Shown: positions 47,580 through 59,290 of the stretch, piece by piece
Layout of the letters: each line of letters starts with the position of its first letter
Numbering within the stretch: position 1 is the first letter of the stretch
From: Tragulus kanchil
Lineage: Eukaryota > Chordata > Mammalia > Artiodactyla > Tragulidae
Length of the DNA stretch: 64,000 bases
Reading direction: 5' to 3'
Assembly: GCA_022376925.1 (NCBI GenBank)
Contig: JAIOJX010000005.1
Coordinates: 7,778,501-7,842,500, forward strand
The notes under the pieces: model-generated
The model's input: only the letters and a program-made list of their open reading frames with translations
Databases searched by the model: none
Told to the model about the DNA's origin: nothing
Position numbers and translations under genes: made by a program

Positions 47580-49909
47580 GCTTCCTGTTCCAAGAGGAAA
47601 AGTTACCCAGCTCACAATCAAGGCCGCCCTCTGGCCTCTGTTGTGTTGCTCCCCCCAGATGATCCCGTTTCTCTCTTGCATTCAGTGTGGCTCTGTCTCT
47701 GCCAGGTTTTCTCCTTCTCTCTGCAAAGATGCATTTACTGCCTCTGTCCTGAAGACCAAGCTGTCTTGGCTCTCTCTCCATGATCCAGCCTGAAATCTTC
47801 TCTCCTGTTCACCTTCATTTCTTAAGCACGGGCATGCTGCTTGTGGACCAAGTTCTTCTTACCTACTATCTGGTTATCCTTTAATGTCCGCAAACTCTGG
47901 CTTCTTTCCCCAGTGATTTTCGCTGTCTCCTGTCCCTCCTCCCAGCCATGGTGAGTTAATCATCCAGTCCCACTGGTCTTCTGTGCCCTCCCTCGAATAA
48001 CTTTTCTTTCCCACTCATGGCAACCGTTAACTTCAAGCATACGCTCTGGTTTACACAATTACTGCAGTCTCTTGATTGGTTCCTAATGTACCTTGTACAG
48101 CTTTGAGAAATTAATCTTGCTGAAATATATTTCATCATTTGGTTTTTCTATTAAATGTCTCTGGTCCTTTCATTAAAAAGGGGTAAAAATGGCCAAAACC
48201 TTTCATCTGTTCTAAGAGAGTCAACCATCGGGGTTCTACCGTATGCCAAACAAACTCTGAAAGAGTACCAGCTTCCTACAGCTTCCTTGTTTTGAATCTG
48301 TTCCCCAACCAAACTCTATTCTAGCAGAAAATTCTCATCTCTGCATTCCCCTCAGCTGCTTTCTGAGCCATCTTGTGAGGTTTCTCAAGTCTACCCACCC
48401 GTGAACTCTCCACTCATTCTTCACTAGCCAATGAGTACCAAAAAGAAAATGAGTCCTGGGAGAAGGGAAGGAGGTCAGAGATGACCTCCCTGAGAAGATG
48501 GCCTGGAAGCAGAGCCCTGGATGGTGCCCAAGGGAGCCTGGAGGCTCTGGTGGAAGTCTGTGTGGTCTGAGGGAGAAAGAGCAAACATGGATGCCTGGGT
48601 TGCTCAGGACCAGCAAGGAAGCGAGTGTGGCTGATGTGAATGGGGAAGGGTTATTAAGGGCTATAACTGAATGAGCAAGTGGTGAGGGGTGAGTCCAGGT
48701 GAGGAGGGGCCAGACTCTGAGGAGACTTGAATGCCATTACTAGGGTTTTGGCTTCCTGTTCCAAGAGGAAAAGTTACCCAGCTCACAATCAAGGCCGCTC
48801 TGCTTGTGTGCTCCCCAGATGATCCCGTTTCTCTCTTGCATTCAGTGTGGCTCTGTCTCTGCCAGGTTTCTCCTTCTCTCTGCAAAGATGCATTTACTGC
48901 CTCTGTCCTGAAGACCAAGCTGTCTTGGCTCTCTCTCCATGATCCAGCCTGAAATCTTCTCTCCTGTTCACCTTCATTTCTTAAGCACGGGCATGCTGCT
49001 TGTGGACCAAGTTCTTCTTACCTACTATCTGGTTATCCTTTAATGTCCGCAAACTCTGGCTTCTTTCCCCAGTGATTTTCGCTGTCTCCTGTCCCTCCTC
49101 CCAGCCATGGTGAGTTAATCATCCAGTCCCACTGGTCTTCTGTGCCCTCCCTCGAATAACTTTTCTTTCCCACTCATGGCAACCGTTAACTTCAAGCATA
49201 CGCTCTGGTTTACACAATTACTGCAGTCTCTTGATTGGTTCCTAATGTACCTTGTACAGCTTTGAGAAATTAATCTTGCTGAAATATATTTCATCATTTG
49301 GTTTTTCTATTAAATGTCTCTGGTCCTTTCATTAAAAAGGGGTAAAAATGGCCAAAACCTTTCATCTGTTCTAAGAGAGTCAACCATCGGGGTTCTACCG
49401 TATGCCAAACAAACTCTGAAAGAGTACCAGCTTCCTACAGCTTCCTTGTTTTGAATCTGTTCCCCAACCAAACTCTATTCTAGCAGAAAATTCTCATCTC
49501 TGCATTCCCCTCAGCTGCTTTCTGAGCCATCTTGTGAGGTTTCTCAAGTCTACCCACCCGTGAACTCTCCACTCATTCTTCACTAGCCAATGAGTACCAA
49601 AAGAAAATGAGTCCTGGGAGAAGGGAAGGAGGTCAGAGATGACCTCCCTGAGAAGATGGCCTGGAAGCAGAGCCCTGGATGGTGCCCAAGGGAGCCTGGA
49701 GGCTCTGGTGGAAGTCTGTGTGGTCTGAGGGAGAAAGAGCAAACATGGATGCCTGGGTTGCTCAGGACCAGCAAGGAAGCGAGTGTGGCTGATGTGAATG
49801 GGGAAGGGTTATTAAGGGCTATAACTGAATGAGCAAGTGGTGAGGGGTGAGTCCAGGTGAGGAGGGGCCAGACTCTGAGGAGACTTGAATGCCATTACTA
49901 GGGTTTTGG
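47580..49909. repeat. Tandem direct duplication, unit about 1159-1171 bp (47580-48750 / 48751-49909)
   Basis: The copies abut. They differ by about 12 bases of indel near the start (around 47622-47660 versus 48793-48815) and are otherwise nearly identical, apart from single-base homopolymer differences. Confidence 0.97.
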
Positions 49910-50545
49910 CTTTTACGCCAAAGGAGACAAGAAGCCATTAGAGGGCTTTGAGCAACTCAGATATCTTCTGCTTACATTCAAAACAATCACTCTGGCCATT
50001 GTGCTGAGAATATACCAACAGGCAAAAGTGGAATCGATGAGGAAGGATTGAAGACTTAGATGTACACAATGGACTTGTGGACACAGCGAGGGAAGGAGAG
50101 AGTGGGACAAATGGAGAAGCAGCCGGCTCTGTGATGACCTGGAGATGCGGTATGGGGGAGGCTCATTATAATATGTAAGCATACATATATAATTATATAT
50201 GTGTCATTATGGCTGAGTTGCATTGTAGTATGGCCAAAATAACACAACATTGTAAAGCAATTTACCCCAACTAAAATTAATTATTTTTTTAAAAAGTGGA
50301 GGCACTGGAAACCAATCATGGTAAGAATCCAGACAGGAAGCTGGAAGCCACTTGGACAAGGATGGAGGTAGTGGAGGTGGTGAGACGCCGTCATCTTTTG
50401 TTGATATTCTGAAGGCTGAGTGGCCAGGATTGCTGCCGGGCTGGGTGTGGGCTGTGGAGGGAAGGCGGAGAAGAGCTGAATGTGCTGAAGAGTGGGCTCT
50501 CTCTGGATTATGGTAGAGGAGACTTGGAGAGGATTAAGGGGTTCA
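49890..50545 (+). mobile_element. Ancient mammalian repeat, interrupted by an L1 3' end
   Basis: Phrases such as gaagccattagagggctttg, caatcactctggccattgtg and gtagtggaggtggtgagacg resemble a widespread old interspersed repeat whose family name I do not recall with certainty. An L1-like terminus (50170-50290, ataacacaacattgtaaagc) interrupts it. The part after 50108 recurs in the duplication. Confidence 0.5.
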
Positions 50546-52304
50546 TATCTGACTCATGGGTGAGGTTTATTCCTCATCTAAGATGAGAAGTAGGGACTTG
50601 CCTGGTGGTCCAGTGGCTAGGACTCCAAGCTTCCAATGGACGGGACTTGAGTTCAGTCCCTGGTTGGGGACCTGAGATCTCACCTGCCTTACAGCAAGAC
50701 CAAAAGTTTTTCATTAAAAATTTTAATAAAAACAGGGCTTCGCTGGTGGTCCAGTGGTTAGGACTCCAAGCTTCCAATGGACGGGACTTGAGTTCAGTCC
50801 CTGGTCGGGGACCTGAGATCTCACCTGCCTTACAGCAAGACCAAAAGTTTTTCATTAAAAAATTTAATAAAAACAGGGCTTCGCTGGTGGTCCAGTGGGT
50901 AAGGACACCGCTTTGCAGTGCAAGGGGCGCCGGTTCGATCCCTGGCCTGGGAAGATCCCACGTGCTGCGGAGCGGCTGGACCCATGCGTCCAATCACCGA
51001 GCCGGAGCTCTGGGGCGCATGTGCCCAGTGCTGGTGCTCTGCAGCGACAGAGGCCACTGCGATGGGAGGCCTATACAGGCGGAAGAATAAAGATGGATGA
51101 AAAATAAAAATCAATAAAAAAAAAAGAGGTCAAAATTAAAAAATTTTAAAAACAAAAATAGAGGAGAGGGCTTCCCTGGTGGTCCAGTGTGGTAAATTGA
51201 GGAGAGGTACTGGATGGAAGGGGAAAGGCAAATGGAGAAGCAGGCTCTGTGATGACCTGGAGATGCGGTATGGGGAGGCTCATAAAGCATACATATATAA
51301 TTATATATGTGTCATTATGGCTGAGTTGCATTGTAGTATGGCCAAAATAACACAACATTGTAAAGCAATTTACCCCAACTAAAATTAATTATTTTTTTAA
51401 AAAGTGGAGGCACTGGAAACCAATCATGGTAAGAATCCAGACAGGAAGCTGGAAGCCACTTGGACAAGGATGGAGGTAGTGGAGGTGGTGAGACGCCGTC
51501 ATCTTTTGTTGATATTCTGAAGGCTGAGTGGCCAGGATTGCTGCCGGGCTGGGTGTGGGCTGTGGAGGGAAGGCGGAGAAGAGCTGAATGTGCTGAAGAG
51601 TGGGCTCTCTCTGGATTATGGTAGAGGAGACTTGGAGAGGATTAAGGGGTTCATATCTGACTCATGGGTGAGGTTTATTCCTCATCTAAGATGAGAAGTA
51701 GGGACTTGCCTGGTGGTCCAGTGGCTAGGACTCCAAGCTTCCAATGGACGGGACTTGAGTTCAGTCCCTGGTTGGGGACCTGAGATCTCACCTGCCTTAC
51801 AGCAAGACCAAAAGTTTTTCATTAAAAATTTTAATAAAAACAGGGCTTCGCTGGTGGTCCAGTGGTTAGGACTCCAAGCTTCCAATGGACGGGACTTGAG
51901 TTCAGTCCCTGGTCGGGGACCTGAGATCTCACCTGCCTTACAGCAAGACCAAAAGTTTTTCATTAAAAAATTTAATAAAAACAGGGCTTCGCTGGTGGTC
52001 CAGTGGGTAAGGACACCGCTTTGCAGTGCAAGGGGCGCCGGTTCGATCCCTGGCCTGGGAAGATCCCACGTGCTGCGGAGCGGCTGGACCCATGCGTCCA
52101 ATCACCGAGCCGGAGCTCTGGGGCGCATGTGCCCAGTGCTGGTGCTCTGCAGCGACAGAGGCCACTGCGATGGGAGGCCTATACAGGCGGAAGAATAAAG
52201 ATGGATGAAAAATAAAAATCAATAAAAAAAAAAGAGGTCAAAATTTAAAAATTTTAAAAACAAAAATAGAGGAGAGGGCTTCCCTGGTGGTCCAGTGTGG
52301 TAAA
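50108..52304. repeat. Direct duplication, unit about 1076-1089 bp (50108-51196 / 51229-52304)
   Basis: Filler 51197-51228. Each copy includes an array of three sense SINEs. The join falls inside a fourth SINE, which is complete only after copy 2 (52275-52535). Confidence 0.97.
50593..51130 (+). mobile_element. Head-to-tail array of three sense SINEs (second copy 51701-52238)
   Basis: Two nearly identical short tRNA-type SINE units of about 145 bp (50593-50736, 50737-50876) are followed by a longer CHR-type SINE (50877-51130). Each begins gggcttcgctggtggtcc or similar after an A-rich tail ending aaaaacag. The repeated pair accounts for the longest open frames here. Confidence 0.88.
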
Positions 52305-52535
52305 GAGTCCGTCTTGCAGTGCAAGGGGCACTGGTTCGACCCCTGGCCAGGGAAGATCCCACATGCCACAGAGCAGCTGAACCTGTGTGTCCAATGACGA
52401 GCCAGCGCTCTGGGGCACACACGCCCAGAGCCGGTGCTCTGCAACGAGAGAGGCCACTGCAATGGGAGGCCCACACAGGTCAAAGAATAAACATGGATGA
52501 AAATAAATAAATAAATAACCAATAAAAGAGGCCAA
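52275..52535 (+). mobile_element. CHR-type SINE, sense, upstream of GCNT2 exon 3
   Basis: gggcttccctggtggtccag ... gaggcccacacaggtcaaag, with tail ataaataaccaataaaagag. A truncated head of the same element is at 51167-51196. Confidence 0.9.
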
Positions 52536-52948
52536 AATTGAAAAAAGAAAAATAGAGGCGAGAGAAAGTAGGCACTTGTATGGACCAGGCTGGAGCTCAG
52601 GGAAGAGACCTGACCAACCCAGTCCAGAATGGCCCTTCCGTCTGTCCACATTAGAACTTCTCTCATGTGAAATCCAGAGTTTGCAAGAACCTGAATTGCC
52701 TTGTGAAGCCTACTGCATTACATCTTTGTATTATTTATTTAACTCTCACTGCCTGTGAGTGCGTATTTGTGTTTTTGTCTCCTCATAGAAAGTTTCACTT
52801 CCTTGTGGCTCTTTCATCACAGTCCCTGAGTGCCTGGCACAGGCCTAGCCATGCAGCCGTCAGGGCGTCGCCCTACCATTCTTCAGGCTCACCACCCTTG
52901 ACTCAAAAATAAGCCTGTCCTGACTGTTTCTTGCCCTCTCCTTTACAG
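52536..52948. other. Intron 2 end, no repeat seen
   Basis: Sequence leading to the exon 3 acceptor. Pyrimidine-rich from 52926 (gtttcttgccctctccttta). Confidence 0.5.
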
Positions 52949-53139
52949 GCCGCTACGTCCATGGCATTTGTATCTATGGAAATGGAGACTTAAAGTGGTT
53001 GATCAATTCGTCGAGTCTCTTTGCGAACAAGTTTGAGCTCACTGCATACCCCCTCACTGTGGAATGCCTAGAACTGAGGCTTCGAGAAAGAACCCTGAAT
53101 CAGAGTGAAATTGCAATACAGCCCAGCTGGTATTTTTGA
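52949..53139 (+). CDS. GCNT2: GCNT2 last coding exon (residues 338-400 and stop)
   Basis: The acceptor is ctttacag at 52948. The frame reads [18 protein letters not shown], then LFANKFEL, then TVECLELR, and ends with PSWYF and TGA at 53137-53139. The joined protein is 400 residues, close to the human isoform. K365 in ANKF aligns with the lysine that contacts UDP-GlcNAc phosphate in GCNT1. H342 takes the place of the GCNT1 arginine, and histidine is also what I recall at this position in human GCNT2. A fourth sequon is at N388 and family cysteines are C345 and C377. A dense SINE cluster lies just upstream in the intron. Confidence 0.96.
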
Positions 53140-53241
53140 CCTACGTGTCACTCACGTCTTAAGGGAGATTGTCTCTGGGAAGGAGAGCCTTTCTTCATGA
53201 GACTAACTTTACCTGGATTATAAGTATGAACAGTCTCAGGG

Positions 53242-55558
53242 CCAAGGTTATAGCTTCAGGACCTGACGCCATGGTTACATGTCAAAATATCTGCTGGACA
53301 CTGTGAAATCGGCTGTCAGGATGGTGGCCCAGGGTGATTCGGGCCCTTAGGCCACCCTGGCAGTTTCTGGAGTCCACCGCTCTTTCAGGCTCATGTCCTG
53401 ATCAGTGGTAAACTGAACGGTTGTTATATTTTTGCATCAGGTTCTCATTATATAATGTTCTCATGCAAAGGAGAATGGTCGATAATACGATTTAGGAAAA
53501 TAAGAATCAGGGTTCTTTGAAGAAGGACTCTTATCACAGATCGATAGCCACTCATGAAGGGACACACCCTGCTCTTTGCTCAGCTACGCCTAGGCACGGA
53601 AACTTCTCTGGGCAACTCTCCATTCTCCTTTAGAACTTGAGCTGCTAGCAACTGAGAACTCAGTCTTGCTTCTGAGTTTCAACAGTAGCATCTTCAGGTT
53701 TCCTGTGCCTACAGGTCTGTGTAGAAGGTAATGTCTTTCACAGGAAGACCAAGTTCAAGACAGTGGTCGCCGCCTGTTACTTCAGTAGAAGACCTCCGGG
53801 AGTCTGTTTCTTGAATATTGGTCAGAAGGTCCTCTGATCCCTCGCCCAACGTTTTCCATTGAGAACATGGGAATATTCTCAAAGAAGGAGGATGCTTCAA
53901 GAGGGGAGGTGCTGTTGAATGGGTGTAGCCTCGCGCCTCGAATATCTCAGAGAAAATCACTTTCCTTTTTGGCCTCCACCTCCACCAAAGTGGGGCTTCC
54001 CCAATGGCTCAGGTGGGAAAGAATCTGCCTGCAATGCAAGAGACACAGGAGATGCGGGTTCGATCCCTGGGTCTGGAAGATCCCCTGGAGAAGGAAATGG
54101 CAACCCACGCCAGTGTTCTTGCCTGCAAAATCCGTAGACAGAGCAGCCTGGCGGGCTGTGGTCCATGAGGTCACAAAGAGCTGGCACAACTGAAGTGACT
54201 AAGCATGCACACATCACCAAAGTGATCTTACCTGCAAAATGGAGACCAGGTTCTACCCCAGGAGGCTTTAAGGAGTCACAGTGTTCTCTGGTACCTTTGC
54301 AGTGCCTGGGGGGTCTTAGGAGTGCCTGGATTTTTAAGAGCTTTCCATTGCGACAGAGCCTCTTTGGCACTTACCCTTTATCCCATACATCCATGCAATC
54401 CAAGGTTATAGCTTCAGGACCTGACGCCATGGTTACATGTCAAAATATCTGCTGGACACTGTGAAATCGGCTGTCAGGATGGTGGCCCAGGGTGATTCGG
54501 GCCCTTAGGCCACCCTGGCAGTTTCTGGAGTCCACCGCTCTTTCAGGCTCATGTCCTGATCAGTGGTAAACTGAACGGTTGTTATATTTTTGCATCAGGT
54601 TCTCATTATATAATGTTCTCATGCAAAGGAGAATGGTCGATAATACGATTTAGGAAAATAAGAATCAGGGTTCTTTGAAGAAGGACTCTTATCACAGATC
54701 GATAGCCACTCATGAAGGGACACACCCTGCTCTTTGCTCAGCTACGCCTAGGCACGGAAACTTCTCTGGGCAACTCTCCATTCTCCTTTAGAACTTGAGC
54801 TGCTAGCAACTGAGAACTCAGTCTTGCTTCTGAGTTTCAACAGTAGCATCTTCAGGTTTCCTGTGCCTACAGGTCTGTGTAGAAGGTAATGTCTTTCACA
54901 GGAAGACCAAGTTCAAGACAGTGGTCGCCGCCTGTTACTTCAGTAGAAGACCTCCGGGAGTCTGTTTCTTGAATATTGGTCAGAAGGTCCTCTGATCCCT
55001 CGCCCAACGTTTTCCATTGAGAACATGGGAATATTCTCAAAGAAGGAGGATGCTTCAAGAGGGGAGGTGCTGTTGAATGGGTGTAGCCTCGCGCCTCGAA
55101 TATCTCAGAGAAAATCACTTTCCTTTTTGGCCTCCACCTCCACCAAAGTGGGGCTTCCCCAATGGCTCAGGTGGGAAAGAATCTGCCTGCAATGCAAGAG
55201 ACACAGGAGATGCGGGTTCGATCCCTGGGTCTGGAAGATCCCCTGGAGAAGGAAATGGCAACCCACGCCAGTGTTCTTGCCTGCAAAATCCCGTAGACAG
55301 AGCAGCCTGGCGGGCTGTGGTCCATGAGGTCACAAAGAGCTGGCACAACTGAAGTGACTAAGCATGCACACATCACCAAAGTGATCTTACCTGCAAAATG
55401 GAGACCAGGTTCTACCCCAGGAGGCTTTAAGGAGTCACAGTGTTCTCTGGTACCTTTGCAGTGCCTGGGGGGTCTTAGGAGTGCCTGGATTTTTAAGAGC
55501 TTTCCATTGCGACAGAGCCTCTTTGGCACTTACCCTTTATCCCATTCATCCATGCAAT
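53242..55558. repeat. Tandem direct duplication, unit 1158 bp, in the GCNT2 3' UTR (53242-54399 / 54400-55558)
   Basis: The copies abut with no filler. A substitution (catacatcc versus cattcatcc) and a one-base indel (aatccgtag versus aatcccgtag) separate them. Copy 1 starts 103 bases after the GCNT2 stop codon. Confidence 0.97.
53993..54215 (+). mobile_element. Bov-tA SINE in GCNT2 3' UTR, sense (copies 55151-55373 and 56357-56471 partial)
   Basis: gggcttccccaatggctcag ... gcctggcgggctgtggtcca ... gtgactaagcatgcacac. Confidence 0.9.
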
Positions 55559-55715
55559 CCATTCACTCAGCATCTGGTCAGTAAGTATTTCTTGAGTGTT
55601 TATTATACACCAGACATGTGCAGAGATAAGGAGAAGTCAGAAGCTTTCTCACTCTGAAAATCTTGGCAATAACGCCAGCATTGGAAAGAGAATCTCCAGA
55701 CCTCTAGAGAATTCC

Positions 55716-55718
<3 letters not shown>

Positions 55719-55748
<30 letters not shown>
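55719..55748 (+). repeat. (GT)15 microsatellite (second copy (GT)17 at 56821-56854)
   Basis: Thirty bases of GT here against thirty-four in the duplicate copy. Confidence 0.95.
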
Positions 55749-55753
<5 letters not shown>

Positions 55754-55761
55754 TTCCCCTG

Positions 55762-55858
55762 CGGCTGCCCCACAATGCATGTGGCACTCCCCTGACCAGG
55801 GATCAGACCCACAGCCCCTGCAGTGGAAGCGCATGCTCCTAACCACTGGACCACCAGG
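55762..55858 (-). mobile_element. Short tRNA-type SINE, antisense (second copy 56868-56964)
   Basis: ctgcggctgccccacaatgc ... aaccactggaccaccagggca. Confidence 0.8.
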
Positions 55859-56039
55859 GCATGGGTGTTTACAGCCAGAGTGGTGGTATTTTAACATATT
55901 CATGGTGGAGTTAACAGATTGTCATATCAGGCCCCAGATATCACCTATTATAAAGGGAGGTCTGGATTAGAGAATGTTCCAAAGAGAGGAGGGGAGGAGG
56001 AGACAGAAGCCACAGCTGATGGTGTTCTAGGCGTTCTGC

Positions 56040-56150
56040 TCTCTCTTATGTCTCAGGGCACTCGAGTTTCACAGCACTCTTGCAAAACTCACTAGATTAT
56101 CCCCATTTTGCAGATGAAGTGACTGAGGCTTGGAGAGGTGTAGGAAGCAT
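56040..56150 (+). mobile_element. MIR fragment (second copy 57140-57255)
   Basis: Core text gattatccccattttgcaga followed by tgaagtgactgaggcttgga is characteristic of MIR. Confidence 0.8.
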
Positions 56151-56817
56151 GCAGAAACAACTTCTCTGAGAATCAGGTTCTTTCACTGGCTCCTTAGCTC
56201 ACTTCCTAAAGTGACTATTCGGAGTAGGGGAGAGAAGTCATTTATAGCACCTCAGGATGGTCTCTGTGTTCACACTGAGAGGACGCACTGAAGAGACATC
56301 CTGTCACCTCAGAAAATGTGAAGTATTCCATCCAGTTCCTTGATTTTATTTATTCTAATGGCAACCCACGCCAGTGTTCTTGCCTGCAAAATCCGTAGAC
56401 AGAGCAGCCTGGCGGGCTGTGGTCCATGAGGTCACAAAGAGCTGGCACAACTGAAGTGACTAAGCATGCACACATCACCAAAGTGATCTTACCTGCAAAA
56501 TGGAGACCAGGTTCTACCCCAGGAGGCTTTAAGGAGTCACAGTGTTCTCTGGTACCTTTGCAGTGCCTGGGGGGTCTTAGGAGTGCCTGGATTTTTAAGA
56601 GCTTTCCATTGCGACAGAGCCTCTTTGGCACTTACCCTTTATCCCATTCATCCATGCAATCCATTCACTCAGCATCTGGTCAGTAAGTATTTCTTGAGTG
56701 TTTATTATACACCAGACATGTGCAGAGATAAGGAGAAGTCAGAAGCTTTCTCACTCTGAAAATCTTGGCAATAACGCCAGCATTGGAAAGAGAATCTCCA
56801 GACCTCTAGAGAATTCC

Positions 56818-56859
<42 letters not shown>

Positions 56860-57934
56860 TTCCCCTGCGGCTGCCCCACAATGCATGTGGCACTCCCCTG
56901 ACCAGGGATCAGACCCACAGCCCCTGCAGTGGAAGCGCATGCTCCTAACCACTGGACCACCAGGGCATGGGTGTTTACAGCCAGAGTGGTGGTATTTTAA
57001 CATATTCATGGTGGAGTTAACAGATTGTCATATCAGGCCCCAGATATCACCTATTATAAAGGGAGGTCTGGATTAGAGAATGTTCCAAAGAGAGGAGGGG
57101 AGGAGGAGACAGAAGCCACAGCTGATGGTGTTCTAGGCGTTCTGCTCTCTCTTATGTCTCAGGGCACTCGAGTTTCACAGCACTCTTGCAAAACTCACTA
57201 GATTATCCCCATTTTGCAGATGAAGTGACTGAGGCTTGGAGAGGTGTAGGAAGCATGCAGAAACAACTTCTCTGAGAATCAGGTTCTTTCACTGGCTCCT
57301 TAGCTCACTTCCTAAAGTGACTATTCGGAGTAGGGGAGAGAAGTCATTTATAGCACCTCAGGATGGTCTCTGTGTTCACACTGAGAGGACGCACTGAAGA
57401 GACATCCTGTCACCTCAGAAAAATGTGAAGTCTCCTTTTGTATTCCATCCAGTTCCTTGATTTTATTTATTCTAATGAAGAAAACAGCAACTACCACTAA
57501 TAATATATATAATCCACGCAATGTTATTTTTTCTGCATCCATGCCTGTTGAATGTTAATCATACTTAATGGCCTTGAATTTAATGACTTTTAATGATTTT
57601 GAGGTAAAGTTGTCTTTTTTCCTACTGCCGAGAGTGATGACGTTTCAGAGGGCAGAGCACACACCCAGAGCTGAAGGCAAAATTTACAAGTTGGTTTTTT
57701 CAACCTCCTTACATGAGACAACTTGAGAAAGAACACTTTACACTGGGCCTTTCTCTTATAGAAATAGGTATCTTTTGAAACAGAGATGTTTACATGTCTG
57801 GTTGGTCATTTCCTCTGTGTCTTCTCGACTTTAATATTGCACGAGTGTAATGTTTGGAGTGGTGGGTTTCTTCTGGCCCCTGGCGATGTCCTGAAACCTT
57901 CGTTTTCAATGGTGTTCTACGCGATTTTCTTGGA

Positions 57935-57940
57935 AATAAA
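57935..57940 (+). terminator. Candidate GCNT2 polyadenylation signal AATAAA
   Basis: AATAAA is followed within about 30 bases by T- and GT-rich sequence (tgttttcc, ggggactgttgt), the usual layout of a cleavage site near 57955-57965. The whole signal is repeated at 59009-59014 because of the duplication 57432-58488 / 58506-59568. It is inferred to be the main 3' end of GCNT2. Confidence 0.6.
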
Positions 57941-58020
57941 GTAATATATTGTTTTCCATTTGGGGGACTGTTGTATATCTTTCTTTGATTGATACTTAAC
58001 AAGACAACCCTCTTAGCATG

Positions 58021-58325
58021 ATCTTTTTTTTTTTTTTTTTTTTAATTATTTATTTGGCTGCTCTGGGTCTTAGTTGCAACATGTGGGATCTAGTTCCCTG
58101 ACCAGGGCTTGAACCCGGGCCCCACTGCATTCGGAACACAGAGTCTTCACCACTGGATCACCAGGCAAGTCCCAGAGCCACGTTGTGACTCAGAGCCTCC
58201 GTCGTAGCGCACGGGCTCAGTCACACCATGGCGCTTGGCATCTTAGTCCCCCAACCAGGGATCAAACCCACACTCCCTACAGTGGCAGTGCAGCATCTTC
58301 ACTGCTGGACCACTAGGGAAGTCCC
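58021..58325 (-). mobile_element. Two adjacent antisense tRNA-type SINEs (copies 59095-59399 and 60393-60501 partial)
   Basis: Poly-T head, tttatttggctgctctgggt ... ggatcaccaggcaagtccc, then a second body ending ggaccactagggaagtccc. Confidence 0.85.
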
Positions 58326-59290
58326 AACCAGTAAGAATTTAGGCTAGCAGTCAACGCCAAGCGGGCAATGGGAGCAGAGGTCTGTTTGAACAGACTGAGT
58401 CATGTGAGTTTGGGAAGAGGATGTCAGAACTACAGGTTTCCTGTTGTGACTGCGCCTTCTGCAGGGGGCTGAGGGATTAAATGGTCAAAAACTAGTCAAA
58501 ATGTGCTCCTTTTGTATTCCATCCAGTTCCTTGATTTTATTTATTCTAATGAAGAAAACAGCAACTACCACTAATAATATATATAATCCACGCAATGTTA
58601 TTTTTTCTGCATCCATGCCTGTTGAATGTTAATCATACTTAATGGCCTTGAATTTAATGACTTTTAATGATTTTGAGGTAAAGTTGTCTTTTTTCCTACT
58701 GCCGAGAGTGATGACGTTTCAGAGGGCAGAGCACACACCCAGAGCTGAAGGCAAAATTTACAAGTTGGTTTTTTCAACCTCCTTACATGAGACAACTTGA
58801 GAAAGAACACTTTACACTGGGCCTTTCTCTTATAGAAATAGGTATCTTTTGAAACAGAGATGTTTACATGTCTGGTTGGTCATTTCCTCTGTGTCTTCTC
58901 GACTTTAATATTGCACGAGTGTAATGTTTGGAGTGGTGGGTTTCTTCTGGCCCCTGGCGATGTCCTGAAACCTTCGTTTTCAATGGTGTTCTACGCGATT
59001 TTCTTGGAAATAAAGTAATATATTGTTTTCCATTTGGGGGACTGTTGTATATCTTTCTTTGATTGATACTTAACAAGACAACCCTCTTAGCATGATCTTT
59101 TTTTTTTTTTTTTTTTTAATTATTTATTTGGCTGCTCTGGGTCTTAGTTGCAACATGTGGGATCTAGTTCCCTGACCAGGGCTTGAACCCGGGCCCCACT
59201 GCATTCGGAACACAGAGTCTTCACCACTGGATCACCAGGCAAGTCCCAGAGCCACGTTGTGACTCAGAGCCTCCGTCGTAGCGCACGGGC

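Larger units (their letters stand above)
55254..57474. repeat. Tandem direct duplication, unit about 1103-1118 bp, in the GCNT2 3' UTR (55254-56356 / 56357-57474)
   Basis: Starts within copy 2 of the preceding duplication. The (GT)n tract has 15 units in copy 1 and 17 in copy 2. Copy 1 lacks about 10 bases (tctccttttg) before its end. Confidence 0.97.
53140..57960 (+). other. GCNT2: GCNT2 3' untranslated region, inflated by two internal duplications
   Basis: Noncoding sequence from the stop to the first convincing polyadenylation signal (57935-57940). It contains two direct duplications: 53242-54399 repeated at 54400-55558, and 55254-56356 repeated at 56357-57474. Removing one copy of each leaves about 2.56 kb. 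Inside are a sense Bov-tA SINE (53993 onward), a (GT)n tract, an antisense SINE fragment and a MIR-like segment. The extent is inferred from the polyA signal, not from transcripts. Confidence 0.65.

Noticed and set aside
47335..47793. 152-codon frame in intron 2
   Set aside because: Crosses a SINE and a duplication start; the related frame in the second copy is interrupted differently.
50605..51090. 161-codon open frame, repeated at 51713-52198
   Set aside because: It runs through three SINE bodies. The internal protein repeat is the 145-bp SINE repeat.
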